DNA of 64,000 nucleotides from Isochrysis galbana (taxonomy: Eukaryota > Haptophyta > Isochrysidales > Isochrysidaceae), in contig CM030932.1 of NCBI GenBank assembly GCA_018136815.1, forward strand, positions 2,502,234-2,566,233, written 5' to 3'. The first letter of the stretch is position 1, and each line of letters opens with the position of its first letter. A program made the translations under genes and the position numbers. Under the pieces are notes generated by a model. That model was not told the DNA's origin and searched no databases. It was given only the letters and a program-made list of their open reading frames with translations. Below are positions 42,276 to 53,669 of this stretch, in pieces.

Positions 42276-43447
42276 CGCTTCATGGCGGGGGGGGGAAGGC
42301 GGGCCGGGGGAGTGGGGGTGTATGTAGAACGCTTGCGTGGACGTAGAAGTAGTGTGTAGTGTGTAGTGTCCAGAGTCGTGCTCGGCGAGAATATTATGTA
42401 GTTTATTTCAATCATGCCGTATTCTTGATCGCTCTCCGGTCAAATCCAACTATGACCAAACAAAATATGTGGCAAGTGGTATCATGAAATGTGGTCAAAC
42501 GTCTACGGTAAAGGTAAAGGGTTTCATCTGTTGCTCACATGTTCCGACACCCACGCGCGCTTCCCGGATACTTGTGCTCGCCTCCGAGATGTCCTGTACG
42601 GCCCAATAGAAATGTGCGGGTTGGAATGGGCGGCTAAGGGGGTGCAGGGGGATAGCAGGGGTAGATGGAGAGCTCATCCAGTGCCCAAATGATAACGTAC
42701 AGCAAAGCTTTTTAGGGCTGCGGTGACGAGTCTCACGGAGAAGACGGCTGATCTGCAAGTTGGCCAGGTCTGTCGGACGGGTGCATGCCGTGCCATAATC
42801 ATGGCATCAGTAATTTCTACCATGCACACTGTTTAGGGGAGCGGAAGCCTAGTGGCAAGGTGATGGTCGCGGGCGACTGCTAAATTCTCTAGCATAGGCG
42901 AGTATGATGGTGTCGCCCCATGTCGTCTAGCTTCTAGCTTCAATCATCCAGTGGCAAGCCCCGAAAATGGCCATCTTCTCGAGCGGCACCGCAGGCGATG
43001 CGTCTCATGGAAAGAGGCAGCTTTGGGCAAGATGGCGATGTCGTTCAGCAGCGACACACGGTACGCTGAGTCATGCATGGCGTCAATTATCTCCACGCTG
43101 TCAAGGGCCGTTGTGGTCTAGTGGTGAGGTAGGGGCGGGCACGCTACTGCTACAAAATCCTCTAGGCCCAAGGAGAGGGTCGTGTCGAGGCTCTGCACCA
43201 TGTTGAGACCAGCTCCTCCAAACGCTACTGACGTTGGGTCTAATGTGAGAGGCAGCCGGTGTGTAAGCTGGCGATACCTTCTAGCATGGGCACGTCTCAG
43301 CAAGCCATTGATGGCGTCCATCATTGCCATGGCGTTCATGATCGCCAAGGTGCATAGACATCGGGGCCCTTGGGGGCCAGTGGCAACGTAAGAAGAACGG
43401 CGGCACAACGGTTGTTGAGTCCTCTGGCAAATCAGAGAGTCATGCCG
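42276..43447. other. no gene recognised
   Basis: A G-rich stretch to 42330 that resembles 35415-35520, then about 1.1 kb with frames up to 96 codons in both directions and no family signal. It may include the 3' UTR of the F-box/RCC1 gene. Confidence 0.4.
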
Positions 43448-45064
43448 TCAAGCCGCTCCAAGAAGCTCAAATGGTCTCACACGAGACGATGAGGCTCCTG
43501 GACTAGAGATGGAGGTCAAGGCGGTTGTATCTTCATCGAGTTTCGCAAACACCCGGACTTCATCTGTGTTATACGCGAGCGGCACCAGCCTGTCCCATCG
43601 GAGATTGAGCCCGAGCACGGGCTCGTCCCGGCGACCCGAGCCCCAACCATATACCACGCCATCTGCTGCGATCGCCAAAGTGTGCCGTTTGCCAGCCACA
43701 ACGGCCACCATCTTTGTGTCTTGGAGGGCTTCGACGAGTCTCGGCAGTAGCTGATGCGGAGCTGGGCCATGTCCAAGCTGACCGAAGGTGTTGCCCCCCC
43801 AGGTGAATAAGTATCCAGAGCGTGTGACAGCGCAGGAATGAGAGTGGCCGACGGCAACGCAGATGACCGGCATACCTCGCATGGCCTCCACCCGCTCGGG
43901 CTCCAGCTGTGCGCCGCCAGTGGCACGGTGCGTCTCGCGACTGAGTGGGTGGCCTAGCCCAATCGGCCAAGGAGGGCCTCGCCCATCGCTTTGCGTCTTT
44001 GCGCCACAGCCCCAGGAAAAGAGATCCCCGTCCTCGCTCATGGCGAGCACGTGGCGCTCATGCGCAGCTACTGTGTGTACGCGCACGTCTCGCAGGGATT
44101 CCACACGCGTCGCGCGCGCGCGATCCACACGGTCACCGTGGCCTAAGGTGCCATGCTGCCCGGCCCCCCACGTGTACAAATCTCCCATTTCGCTGACGGC
44201 GAAGATGGCCCGCTCACTTACGGCGACAGAGCTAATGCGCATCCCCGCTAGTGCCTCAATCCCCACGAGAGGGTGGGCGTGCAGGCTCTCGAGCCGTGTG
44301 GGCGGGATCTCCACATCGGCATCTCCATAGACGTCTGTTCGCCCGCCGCCCCACACGTAAATATATCCGTCCTCAGTTACAGCTGCAGAGACGGAGGTGG
44401 CTGAGCCGGGCGCAATCATGCGGACTCGATGGCCATGGAGCGCATTCACGCGCGCCGGCGTGAAGGCGGGCTGAGGCTGCTGCAGGCACACCGACGAGAG
44501 TGTGCCCCACGCATAGAGCTCGCCATCAGTGGTGATCGCGTAGCTGCGCATGTCGCGCGCTGCAACGCTACGCATCGCGATGTGGCTGATGGTGGGCAGG
44601 ACGGAGGGGCGAGTAAGCTCTCGGCGCGTGGCATCGCCGATCGAGCCGATTCCCAACGAGCCGAGCATCTCGTCCGTTGGCTCATCGCGCTTCTCGTACC
44701 CACAGCTGAGCACCTGTCCTGCATCATTGACGAAGAGCGCATGCCACGCGCCGAGCGCGACTCTCTGCAGCCTGCGTTCGTGCGCACGGAGCCAGGCGCG
44801 GTGAAGGAGGTATGGGACCCAGTGGAGCTGCCCTGCCGGAAGCGTGTGCGGGATGTAGTGCCCGAGAGCGGCTGCACGGCGGCGGAGCGCCTCCTCGAGA
44901 GGAGAGAGGTACGGTGGGCGACCTCTGCGGCCGTAGTAGAGCAGCTTGCAGCTGGTGACGAAGCAGACGAGGTCGAGGATGGGCAGCCAGCAGTAGATGA
45001 GGATGAGGACCTCGCACGGCAGCTCGAGCACAGGCGCGCCCTGCCGGCTCTTGCCGGAGCCCAT
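43448..45064 (-). CDS. F-box protein with RCC1 repeats
   Basis: 538 residues from the ATG at 45064, unspliced. An F-box-like segment spans residues ~13-46 (LELPCEVLILIYCWLPILDL), followed by a helical linker and six or seven RCC1 repeats from ~100 to 515. Repeat signatures include DGELYAWG, DGYIYVWGGG, MGDLYTWGAGQHGTLGHGD, DGDLFSWGCG and SGYLFTWGGNTFGQLGHG. RCC1 repeats build a seven-bladed propeller that binds a partner protein. With an F-box the likely role is substrate recognition in an SCF ubiquitin ligase; a chromatin/Ran role is less likely because of the F-box. The C-terminus is Ser-rich. Family assignment is firm; the substrate is unknown. Confidence 0.92.
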   Translation of the reverse strand: MGSGKSRQGAPVLELPCEVLILIYCWLPILDLVCFVTSCKLLYYGRRGRPPYLSPLEEALRRRAAALGHYIPHTLPAGQLHWVPYLLHRAWLRAHERRLQRVALGAWHALFVNDAGQVLSCGYEKRDEPTDEMLGSLGIGSIGDATRRELTRPSVLPTISHIAMRSVAARDMRSYAITTDGELYAWGTLSSVCLQQPQPAFTPARVNALHGHRVRMIAPGSATSVSAAVTEDGYIYVWGGGRTDVYGDADVEIPPTRLESLHAHPLVGIEALAGMRISSVAVSERAIFAVSEMGDLYTWGAGQHGTLGHGDRVDRARATRVESLRDVRVHTVAAHERHVLAMSEDGDLFSWGCGAKTQSDGRGPPWPIGLGHPLSRETHRATGGAQLEPERVEAMRGMPVICVAVGHSHSCAVTRSGYLFTWGGNTFGQLGHGPAPHQLLPRLVEALQDTKMVAVVAGKRHTLAIAADGVVYGWGSGRRDEPVLGLNLRWDRLVPLAYNTDEVRVFAKLDEDTTALTSISSPGASSSRVRPFELLGAA

Positions 45065-45164
45065 CCGTCCAGTCAGGAGAGAGAGGGAAGGGTGGGGGGA
45101 GGGGAAGGGGGAGGTGAGAGGATTGGGGGGGGGTTTATGTGTGTGTTTGCGGGGGGGGGGGGCA

Positions 45165-45720
45165 GGGCCCTCTCTCTCTCTCTCTCTCTCTCTGCCTCCC
45201 TCTCCACTGCCAACCTCGAACGAGGTTCCCCCCCCCCCTCCCTCTCCTTCCTTCCCTTCCCTCTCCCCCTCTCGCGTCCGCTTCTTCTTCTCTCGCTCTC
45301 GACCTTATCTCTCTACCCGCCCCCCCAACTCCCCCCCCCCCCCCCCCCCCCTCTCTCTCTCTCTCTCTGCCCATGGGATGAGGAGAGTTCTTCCGGTCAA
45401 TGTCTCTTCCGCCTCGAGCCTCTTCTCCCTCTCTTCCCCTTTAGTCTCTCCTTCCCCCCGGCCTCCCCCGGCTGAAGAGCTTCTTCTTCCTCTCTCTCTC
45501 TCGCCTTCCTCTCGCCCTCCCCCCTTCTTCCTCTCCGCTGAGAGTTCTCCCCGCCCTCTTCCCCCCCTCTCCCCTCTCTCTCCCCCTCTCTTCCCTCCCC
45601 TCTCCAAACTCTCCCTCCCTCCCTCCCCAACGCCAAACCCTCCCTCTCCCGCACACTCTCTCCCACCTCTCTCTCTCTCTCTTTCTCCTCTCTCTCTCCT
45701 CTCTCTCTAAGATCCCACTC
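45165..45720. promoter_or_regulatory. long CT-rich tract (GA on sense strand) 5' of the F-box/RCC1 gene
   Basis: About 550 bp of TCTCTC and CCTCCC repeats with runs of C, starting ~100 bp upstream of the start codon. Composition-driven open frames here are not genes. Confidence 0.45.
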
Positions 45721-46214
45721 CCCCCCCGCGCCGCCCTCTCCTCGTCGGCATTCAGCGGCAGATCTCACGCGAGCTCCTCGAGTCCCCCCGCGGGGGAGGC
45801 GGGGGGGCAAGGGGGCGGCGCGGGGAAGGCGGGGGGACCTCACTCTCACCTCCGGGAGCTCTTCGGGAGCTCGCTCCTCCCGCCAAGAGCCAAAAAAGGA
45901 GATTCTATTCTCTCTTCTCCCTCCCGCCCGCCCACCGACCATCTCACCTCTCTCCGAAACCTTCGCCGGATCTCTTGGGCTCGATCTGGGCCTCGGGATC
46001 TCCTCCTCTCCTCCTCCACATCCAGATCGCCACTTTACAAAACAACTCTCAAGTTGGATCATGAGGCTGCGGAGTGCCAAAAGAATTGAAAGATCCCCAC
46101 CGTGGGGGGGGGGGGGGGGGGAGCCGAGGAGTGAGGAGGTGAGCGCGCTCGCCGCGCGAGGGCAGCGAGCGGGCGCGGGCAGGGCCATCAAGCATCAAGC
46201 CCAAGCCCAGCCCT

Positions 46215-46393
46215 AGATACCCCCTCCTCAACGGAGTACGGAGTGCGACGTTTACAACCAACTTCACCGGTTTGTGCACGTTGCAAATTGTTGCCTTCAA
46301 GAGCGTAAAGAATGTGGCATGGTGCACAAACCGGTGAAGTTGGTTGTAAACGTCGCACTCCTTACTGCGTTTAGGAGTTAGGAGGGGGTATCA
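46215..46393. repeat. long inverted repeat (foldback) with 42-bp loop
   Basis: Arms 46241-46279 and 46322-46360 are perfectly complementary over 39 bp (GAGTGCGACGTTTACAACCA...). The pairing continues outward with few mismatches through the GATACCCCCTCCT part, giving arms of about 65-70 bp. The loop is 42 bp. No ORF. Confidence 0.92.
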
Positions 46394-46439
46394 CAAATGA
46401 CAGATGGCCCCCCCGCCTCTCTCCTCTCTCCTGCCATCT

Positions 46440-46835
46440 GCCATCTGTGATAGGCAGCTCATGGCTCAAGGGGCAGCGGAGGCGGGGGCAGTGCCCTGTG
46501 CCTGTGCCCTGGCCTCTCCTGCCTCTCCTTCGCTCGCCTCGCAGGCCCTGGGTTCCCTCCTGGCGGCTCTAGTGGTCTGTGGCTTAGTGGTGGAGGGGGG
46601 AGTCGTCAATACTCAATACGATTGGGGGCCAATGCAGGCGAATGACGAATGAGTGCGTCGCGCGTCGCGCGCCCACTGGCCACTGGCCACTGGATTCTGG
46701 GTTGTTCTGTTGAGTGTTGAGTGCTCAGCCCCTGCCAGGGATGGTTGTGGCAGACCCACCCAGAGGGGTGTTTGCGATGGAGGGAGGGGGCCCGAGGCCC
46801 CCATTGACCCCTACTTGTAAAAGATAAAAGTATGT
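46440..46835 (-). repeat. R3 repeat with degenerate leader C
   Basis: Minus strand: ACAAGTAGGGGTCAATGGGG, then CCTCGGGCCCCC, CTCCATCGCAAACACCCC and TGGCAGGGGCTGAG, as at 61225-61350. Its inner part (46440-46600) matches 55600-55700. Confidence 0.65.
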
Positions 46836-46979
46836 TGATGACGCGCCCCCACACAAACCGCTTAAGTAACAGCTAACAGCGCTACCGGAAGCAATCCTGC
46901 ACACCACACACCACTACCACACCACCCGGGTACCGCTACTAGCTACTAATTTGAAAAATCAGCCACCTAGCGGCACAGG

Positions 46980-47120
46980 AGGAAGGCGAGAACTAGAGGC
47001 AGGTGCACCCCGCCCGACCCCGTCACCCATCACCCCAACAGCCTGAGCCCCTAAGTAGAGCGCAGAGCACAAGGGAGAAGGGGAGGTGCTGCAAGCCGCA
47101 AGGCGTGTTGAGAGGGAAAG
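46980..47120. repeat. fragment shared with 41780-41850
   Basis: CCTAAGTAGAGCGCAGAGCACAAGGG and GCCGCAAGGC recur in the same order near 41790. Confidence 0.5.
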
Positions 47121-47386
47121 AAGGGGTATGGGCGTGGCTACTGAAGAAAGTACCATAGCCGCGCGTGAGGCGAGAATCCAAAAGGTTTCTTTCTCGCAAG
47201 GGAGGAGGAGGAGAAGGGGTCTAGGGTGTATGATGAGCGGGGCGAGCCACGCATACATACGCATACAACACCCGCCCACGAAATAGTGTCCGTGTTTTCG
47301 TCTTCAAAACACCCTTTCCGAATGAAAAAGAATGAACACAGTCGATGGAGCGCCCGGCAAGCGCATTCTTCCGCGGTGTTACGATT

Positions 47387-48570
47387 CTATTTGAGAACGT
47401 TGTACGCGGCTACTCCTGCCAAGGTGATCGCGCAACCGATAGTCGATGACATCGAAACCTTGTTACCAAAGATAAAGAGGGATACCATGATGGAGAGTAC
47501 CACCTTCACGTTGCCTAGCACCTGCAACATGACCGCGGAAGTGTACTTCGTGACGAGGAAGTTCGCGATGTTCAGAAAGAAAGAAACGAGGCCCGAGAGG
47601 ACGATGAGCATCCAGAGTCGGAAAGAGCCTGCCCCGCTCAACTGTGGGTCATATAGAGCATGATATTCGGCCAACGCCGAGAAGGCACCCAACGGCAGGA
47701 TGGACTCGCGAGACCTGAAACGAAAATAGCAGTGGGGTGGGCAACGCGGTATTGCCATGCGCAAATCGCTCAGCAGCTCGGGACGAAGCGCCCCGCCGCC
47801 ACAGCTTAGGACGCACATGTGATAGAGCAGCATCATTGCGTCCAGGCGGTCCTCCGGAGCAGTGAGCAACCTTCCCTGCATAATAGACTTGATCCCGCGC
47901 AACAACGTCGAGCCGACCACAGCCAAGAACCCGATAATGTTGAAATTGAGCTCGCCAACTGTGCACATCATGACCCCACCGCACATCGGTATGATTGCAC
48001 CGTATTGACTGAGCGAATACTTCTTACCCACCATAGCACGCATGAGCAACATGGTGAAGAACGGCGATGCTGCCGAGACCATTTGCGAGAAGGAGACGAA
48101 AATGAAGCGTAGAGCAATATTGCCCAAGGCGACCGACGCACAGAAGGCGAGCGCTAGCATCCGCACTTTCGCGACGGTTTCCCGGCTGACAGGACGCGGA
48201 TCGTCTGGCCGGAAAACCGTGGCCAACGCGATGGCCGAGAGCGACCAACAGCAGAGCATGTGGATCGCAGTAAGCATCACCTGCACGGACAAAGGCGAAT
48301 GCTCATCAAGGTGAGTATCCGGCGGGTCTGGCATCATGCGCATGTAGGACCATCTTCGCGGTGCATTGCGCCAGTACCGGGTAGGAGAAACCGTGATGCT
48401 TGAGAATCCAGCCGTTTAGGTTGCCAATGGCGATGTTGAGTGCAAACCTGTGGCCGCGAGGTCGTTGCACGTAGAGGAGAGCAGATGGTGGTAGGCGCGT
48501 AACGGAGCATGATATTGGCCGGCGCGCACCATGCGATCACGCAGCCGGCAGTCTGTGACCAGTCCACCAT
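47387..48570 (-). CDS. TPT/SLC35E-type transporter, four exons
   Basis: A nucleotide-sugar or triose-phosphate translocator of the drug/metabolite transporter superfamily, probably in Golgi or plastid membranes. Exons on the minus strand: 48570-48530, 48447-48378, 48280-47817 and 47714-47387. The introns (82, 97 and 102 bp) are all GT-AG. Spliced, the start reads MVDWSQTAGCVIAWFALNIA, giving the first membrane helix of the family, and exon 2 to 3 joins GFSYP|VMLTAIHML. The product is 300 residues with about ten hydrophobic segments. The third intron is in frame and stop-free, so an unspliced reading would wrongly insert 34 residues (CVLSCGGG...). Family motifs include QVLGNVKVVLSI and the end GCAITLAGVAAYNVLK. 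The substrate cannot be told from sequence. Confidence 0.92.
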
Positions 48571-48589
48571 GACTGGCCGCTGCCACGAG

Positions 48590-48970
48590 GTTTCTCCCTC
48601 TCCTTCCCTCCCTCCCTTTCTCTCTCTCACAAACACCCTCCTTCCCTTCTTCCCTCCTTCTCTCCCTTACTTCCTCTTTCCCTCCCTCTGCCACCCCCCT
48701 TTGCCCTCCCTCTTGGCCTCCCTCCCCTTCCCCCTCTCCCCCTCCCTCTCAAACGCACTCTTCCCCTCCCTCCCTGCCTCTCCCCTGCCTCTCCCCTCTC
48801 TTCCCTTGCCTCTGCCTGCGCGCAGTCTCCTCTGCTTCTGCTTGCACTTCTGGTTCCCGCGCTCTGCCTCCTTTCCTTTGCTCCCCGTCCCCCCCCCCCC
48901 CTCTCCCTCCCTCTCCCTCTCCCTCTCCCTCTTCCTTTCCCTCTCCCTCCTCTCTCGCGCGCGCGCGAGA
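48590..48970. promoter_or_regulatory. CT-rich tract (GA on sense strand) 5' of the transporter
   Basis: Starts ~20 bp upstream of the start codon and runs ~380 bp, ending in a CGCGCGCGCG run. Same arrangement as at the F-box/RCC1 gene. Confidence 0.45.
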
Positions 48971-49763
48971 TGATGCGCAGGCTGCGGCGGAAGGAAGGGG
49001 CGGAGGAGAAGTGTCCGAAGGAGTTTGGAGTTTTGTAGTAGATATCCGTCCATAGTCCATAGTCTGTGATGAAGAGGGCCGCCAGGTCCGGAGGTCGGAG
49101 GAGTTTCGTGAAACTCATTTCGGAACTTGGGCCACTTTTAAAATTATTAATGTTATATCCTAGCCAACCCCACTAGCTAATTGGACACAACTTTTCAGCC
49201 CCGGACTCCCGCCATGCCTGACGAGCCAGGTGTCCGCGTGGTACGTGGTACCGGGGGACCGGGGGGAGAGGGCATTGCCTCCCCCCTCGGTATTTGTCCT
49301 CCCCCCAGTGCATGCACCGGCCCTGCGCACCCCAGCGCGTCCTCTCCTCGAGGCCACGCTGGGGAAAACCCCTTTCGGGTAAAACAACGCAGGGGGGGGG
49401 GGCTAGGGGTAGGCAGGAATATCAACATATCGTAAAACATATTTGGGTACGATTTCGCGAAATAAATATGTCGACATATTTGCTACATATTTGGGTGGGC
49501 GGGGGCGGGGGGCTCCTACATATTTGGGCGGGGGGGCGGGAGCGGGGGGGGCGCGAGCGATCGCGCGCGGGGGGGGGGGGGGAGTACGAGGCAAAGGGAT
49601 GCCAGGTGTTGGGCGAGGCGAGGCTGGCCCGCTTGCCCCCCTCGCCGCTGCCCCTACGGCCGCTCGGGCCCGCCCGCGCGCGCGCGGGGCGCATCCGTTT
49701 CTCACATCCCCTCCCTCCCACGCTTAAGGTGTCATCAAGCGTCGTCGCTAGGGCCGCATCTCG

Positions 49764-52075
49764 TTGCCGCTGAACAGCGGGGTACGCACGCCGCCCGAGG
49801 GCGTCTGCAACGAGGCCACGACCTGCGACAACGAGTACAAGGATCGCGAGGAAAGCGAGAACGAGGGAGCGGAGGGCGAAGGCATCGACCCCTCCTACGA
49901 GTCGGAGGGCAGCGACATCTCGCTCAGCCTGAAGGTTGGGCAGCGTGTGGAGCACGAGACCCTCGCTCGGCGCGTGCATAATCTCGGCCATGGGCACAGG
50001 GACGCTACACGGCGCGGACAAGTTGGAGGTGGAGTACTACTCAATCATCGACAAGAAGAAGAAGAAGAAGTGGGTCACGAAGGCCCTGATAGTCGCCCAT
50101 GTACGTTGCAGGGAGGGGGCAGGATAAGAGGACGACGGGGTGCGCTACTCACGACGCTCCCCGCTATCCGCTCTCCCCCTTTGCGTAGATTGATGACAAA
50201 GCCCTCTTAGAGGACGATGAGATGATGGATGAGGAGGTGGTAGAGGCAGATGTGGAAGCAAACGTCGATCAGGCGCCTCCACTCATGGCATCGTTCGAGC
50301 GCGATCGCAGAGTGCAAAAGAAGCCCCCACCACCGACAGGGGTGCGGCGCACTTCCATCCGCAAAACGAAGGAACCGGTGAGGGTTACCGCGTTGGACCG
50401 AGTGAACAAAAATCGAGGTGAGTGCCTAGAGGCGACGAACGGCCGCCTATTTTGTCGTGCCTGCGCGAATGAGCTTTCCATCACCTACAGCAATTTCATG
50501 GTTCACATCAAATCTGGCAAGCACAAGAAGAATGTGGCATCGTATATGGAGCGCGAGCGCAAGAAGAGCGAGGTGACCGATTTTATCACCGACTACTTCG
50601 CCAGCCACCCTGAGGAGATGGGAAGCTGCATGGCTCCAAAGACGCTGCATTTCAGGTGGTTTGTCGTCGAGGCGTTCTTGCACGGCGGGATACCCTTAAC
50701 AAAGGTGGATGAATTGCGCAAGGTGTTTGAGCTCGCAGGTCACCCACTTACAGATAGCTCGCACCTCAAGGAGTTCATCCCAAAGATCTTGCACAGAGAG
50801 GTAGCCCAGGTGAAGGAGGAGTTGGACGGCCAACATTCTACGATCTCCTTTGATGGTACAACACGCCTCGGCGAGGCTGTGAATCTAGTTGCCCGATTTG
50901 TCCCATACGACTTCAAGTTCATCGGTAACCGGTTACTGGCCTTGGTGACGACTGCAACCCACATGGACGGAGGTGCACTGGTGCACTCTACCGTCTGTAG
51001 GCCCAGATAGAAATATGCAGGATATGTTTTGCATATTTTGGCCCATTTTCGGTGATTTTGCATATCTCTGCATATTTTGCATATTTGCTGCATATTTGGG
51101 GGGGTATCTTTGCATATCTTGCATATTTAGGGGGGGGGGGGGGCTCCCCCCCCTGGTATTCCCGTTACTTGTGTGTGTCACGCGTCACGCGCGATGGGCG
51201 AGTGTGCCGCCCCTACCTACCCCACCTCATCTCTCCTATCCACACACACACACCTCCTCCTCCTTGCCCTCCTGAGCTGAGCACTCGCGCCTGCACCCTC
51301 CACAGACACTCGCCGGCGCACTTGCGCAGAGTCGAGCCGCAGGGCCATCCATGGTCATGGCGTCATGGCGACATGGATGATCCTGCGGCCACGAGCACAA
51401 CAGTCGCACACGGCCATCGTGGTAGGTACCTCCCTCCAGGACCAAGTGTCTGCGTCTCTCATGTTGCGGTTCAATCGCAATAAGCGCAAGCACGAGCGGG
51501 GATGAGAGTGATACTTCTCAATCTAAAATGTCATTGTTAAACAACTGCTTATGGCTAACTAATTAAGCATTTATGTTTATGTGTGTGGGTTAGTGGGTTA
51601 TGGTATGGGTATGGGCTAGGTAGGGAGCTAGACAAGGAGGATGGGGGCCTATATAGTATGTAGTTGCTCTTGGCAAGAGCTCTTGGTCATTCTTGTTCTA
51701 CGCAGCTATAAGCTATAAGCTATGTGGGCGCCGCCGCGCCGCCGCCGCTCGTGGTCGCCCACCGCATATTTTGCATATTTTGCATATTTTGCTGCATATT
51801 TGGGGTGTTTTTTCTGCATATTTTGCATATATGCACTGCATATTTTGGCCAAAAAAACTGCATATTTCTATTTACCCCTAACCGTCTGATATGCAACATC
51901 ATCATGAAGAAACTCGATATGGATATGGAGTGCGTTGTTGGCATCTGCAGAGACAGCTGTGCAACGAACGGTGTGGCCTGTAGACAGCTTCAGACTCTGT
52001 GTGTCAATGCCGTTGATGTCCTATGCACGTCCCACACGCTACAGCACACGGGAGCACGGGAGAGCACTTGACCCT
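49764..52075 (+). pseudogene. hAT family B transposase, copy 2, interrupted
   Basis: An acidic N-terminal part (49764-49960) changes frame to 49936-50100 (ending KKKKKKWVTKALIVAH). It is then spliced by an 88-bp GT-AG intron (50101-50188) to IDDKALLEDDE and the 50222-51003 part with the BED-like finger (FCRACANELSITYSNF, HIKSGKHKK) and FDGTTRLGEAVNL. After the MITE it resumes at 51889 (MKKLDMDMECVVGICRDSCA) and ends at about 52075. The dimerisation domain is lost. It aligns throughout with copy 1 at 16.8-17.9 kb. The intron shows that the family B transposase gene is spliced. Confidence 0.85.
50990..51888. mobile_element. 883-bp hAT MITE inside hAT B copy 2
   Basis: Element 50998-51880 has ends TAGGCCCAGATAGAAATATG and, reversed, TAGGGGTAAATAGAAATATG: inverted repeats with shared ATAGAAATATGCAG. 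The flanking 8-mers ACCGTCTG (50990-50997 and 51881-51888) are identical. Subterminal arrays of GCATATTT lie at both ends. There is no transposase inside. It splits the host transposase cleanly. Confidence 0.9.
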
Positions 52076-52099
52076 ATCCACCGTTGAGGAGTTCCTTTC

Positions 52100-52255
52100 G
52101 CACACACTTGTTCGGCCTCTGCGGGCGGACGCGGCCGCTTCATCAGCGGCTGCTCCATGTGCACTGGGGGGGGGCGCCCTCGGTGGGGGGCCCGAAGGAG
52201 AGGGGAGTCGCGTCGGCGCGCTCCATCGCGTCTAAGTATAAACTTAGTTGGCATA
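52100..52255 (-). mobile_element. LINE 5' end fragment (leader A)
   Basis: Minus strand: leader hairpin (52249-52232), GCGATGGAGCGCGCCGACGC and on through AGAGGCCGAACA, matching 10775-10918. The 3' part is absent; it sits in hAT B copy 2. Confidence 0.8.
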
Positions 52256-53368
52256 CCTATTGCTAATGTCTCCATCTGCCCCCCCCCCCTCTTGCCTCTT
52301 GCCATTGCTTGTGCGTTACTTGTGAGCCGTAGACACATGACACCCGTCATCGACTTTTGTGCACGCCGGAGACCATAAACCGACACTTATGGTCTCGGAC
52401 CGACGGCCGTTGAGTCGTCCTCGTGCGCAGCTTCCATGAGCGGAGTGATTTTCATTTCTCCCCGTGTGCGTTCAGGTAAAAGTAAGCCGTTTCTCCCGTT
52501 CGTTGGGTGTCGTGCGCGCTGCTCTCGACTCAGTTGAAGTCTCCCCTGATTAATGTCGGAGCAATTGAGTCGAGGGTTGCTAGTTGTTGTCGAAAACTCG
52601 CGATTTGCCTCTCCCGGGGTCCGGGTGTCGCGATACGATAATTAATGGCTATTACACGATACTTTATTTCGTCAATGTTTAGCTTCAATCGATACGCATC
52701 TAGCTTTTAGCATGACTTCCAGTGTCCGGTGTATCCGGTTTAGCGGTTATCCTGCTGGCCGCGTCTCGGATCGCTACAGTGACGCCACCAGCAGGGGCCC
52801 CTGGCTCTCCTGGGGCTACTAACCACGACCATCTCAGCAGGATGGCCCTCCTATGGGCCTGGAGGTGCGTTTCATCCTCGTATGCGTGGCGGAGCTCTTT
52901 AAGTAGTAAGATGTCTACTCTTGCCTTTCGCGCTTATGGAGAGTGAGAATATTATGAAGTTTAAATAACGATAGTTGAGGAAGCCTCCCTTGGGAAAACC
53001 TAAGGGCTAAGGGCGGCTCTCCCCCGAACCACAACAGGTGGCAAAATTAATAGTAAACCCTAATACCCATGGCCATGGTGCATCACAGCGGCCCTTGGAC
53101 CCAGGCGATAAACGTGCTAAGAGCGCGATGGCCCGGAAGAATATCGCAAAAGAATAGCTAGAAAGTAAATGCATGATTGCAGTCATGTAGTCGGTCGGGC
53201 GGTCTTCACTCATTTGCATCATCGTGTGTCGTCAACTATGGCAACGCGCGCCCGTTTGAGACCCCGGCATGGATCTTACATGGTTTGAGGGAACTCCCAT
53301 CAATGTTGCATTGGCATGGGCATGGTAGTGGGACTGTAGCTAGCAAGCCCTGCCGTTGCCCTTGCTGT
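52256..53368. other. no gene recognised
   Basis: Short frames only up to the assembly gap. Some sequence could be the remainder of the disrupted hAT B copy 2, but no transposase motif is visible. Confidence 0.4.
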
Positions 53369-53468
53369 NNNNNNNNNNNNNNNNNNNNNNNNNNNNNNNN
53401 NNNNNNNNNNNNNNNNNNNNNNNNNNNNNNNNNNNNNNNNNNNNNNNNNNNNNNNNNNNNNNNNNNNN
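53369..53468. other. assembly gap (100 N)
   Basis: Exactly 100 unknown bases, so the true length is probably unknown. Confidence 0.99.
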
Positions 53469-53669
53469 GATTTGCTTACCCAGTCTTCCTCCGACGCTCG
53501 GCGTGAAGTACATGATATTGAGCTGAATGGCCAACAATGAGATGCATGGAACGCTCCCGTATACAAGCAGTGGTTAAGTGTTTTATTTTCAGCGCATCCA
53601 TGCGCCGTACTGCAGCTGAGATGGTGTGCTCTCCCACGAGGCAGACTTCTATGGCTGTTCGTGTTGAGC

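Larger units (their letters stand above)
49404..52100 (+). mobile_element. hAT family B, copy 2 (3' end missing)
   Basis: The left terminus TAGGGGTAGGCAGGAATATC (49404) is followed by subterminal ACATATTTGGG motifs (49435-49530), then the transposase. It is interrupted by a MITE (50998-51880) and cut at about 52100 by a LINE 5' fragment. Confidence 0.75.

Noticed and set aside
44429-45475. 348-codon plus-strand frame
   Set aside because: Antisense to the F-box/RCC1 gene and then composition-driven through the CT tract.
45397-46191. 264-codon minus frame rich in Arg, Glu, Gly
   Set aside because: Low-complexity GA tract, no complex protein sequence.
48281-48343. N-terminus MRMMPDPPDTHLDEH for the transporter
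   Set aside because: This is intron sequence; a splice to exon 48447-48378 gives the expected first helix.
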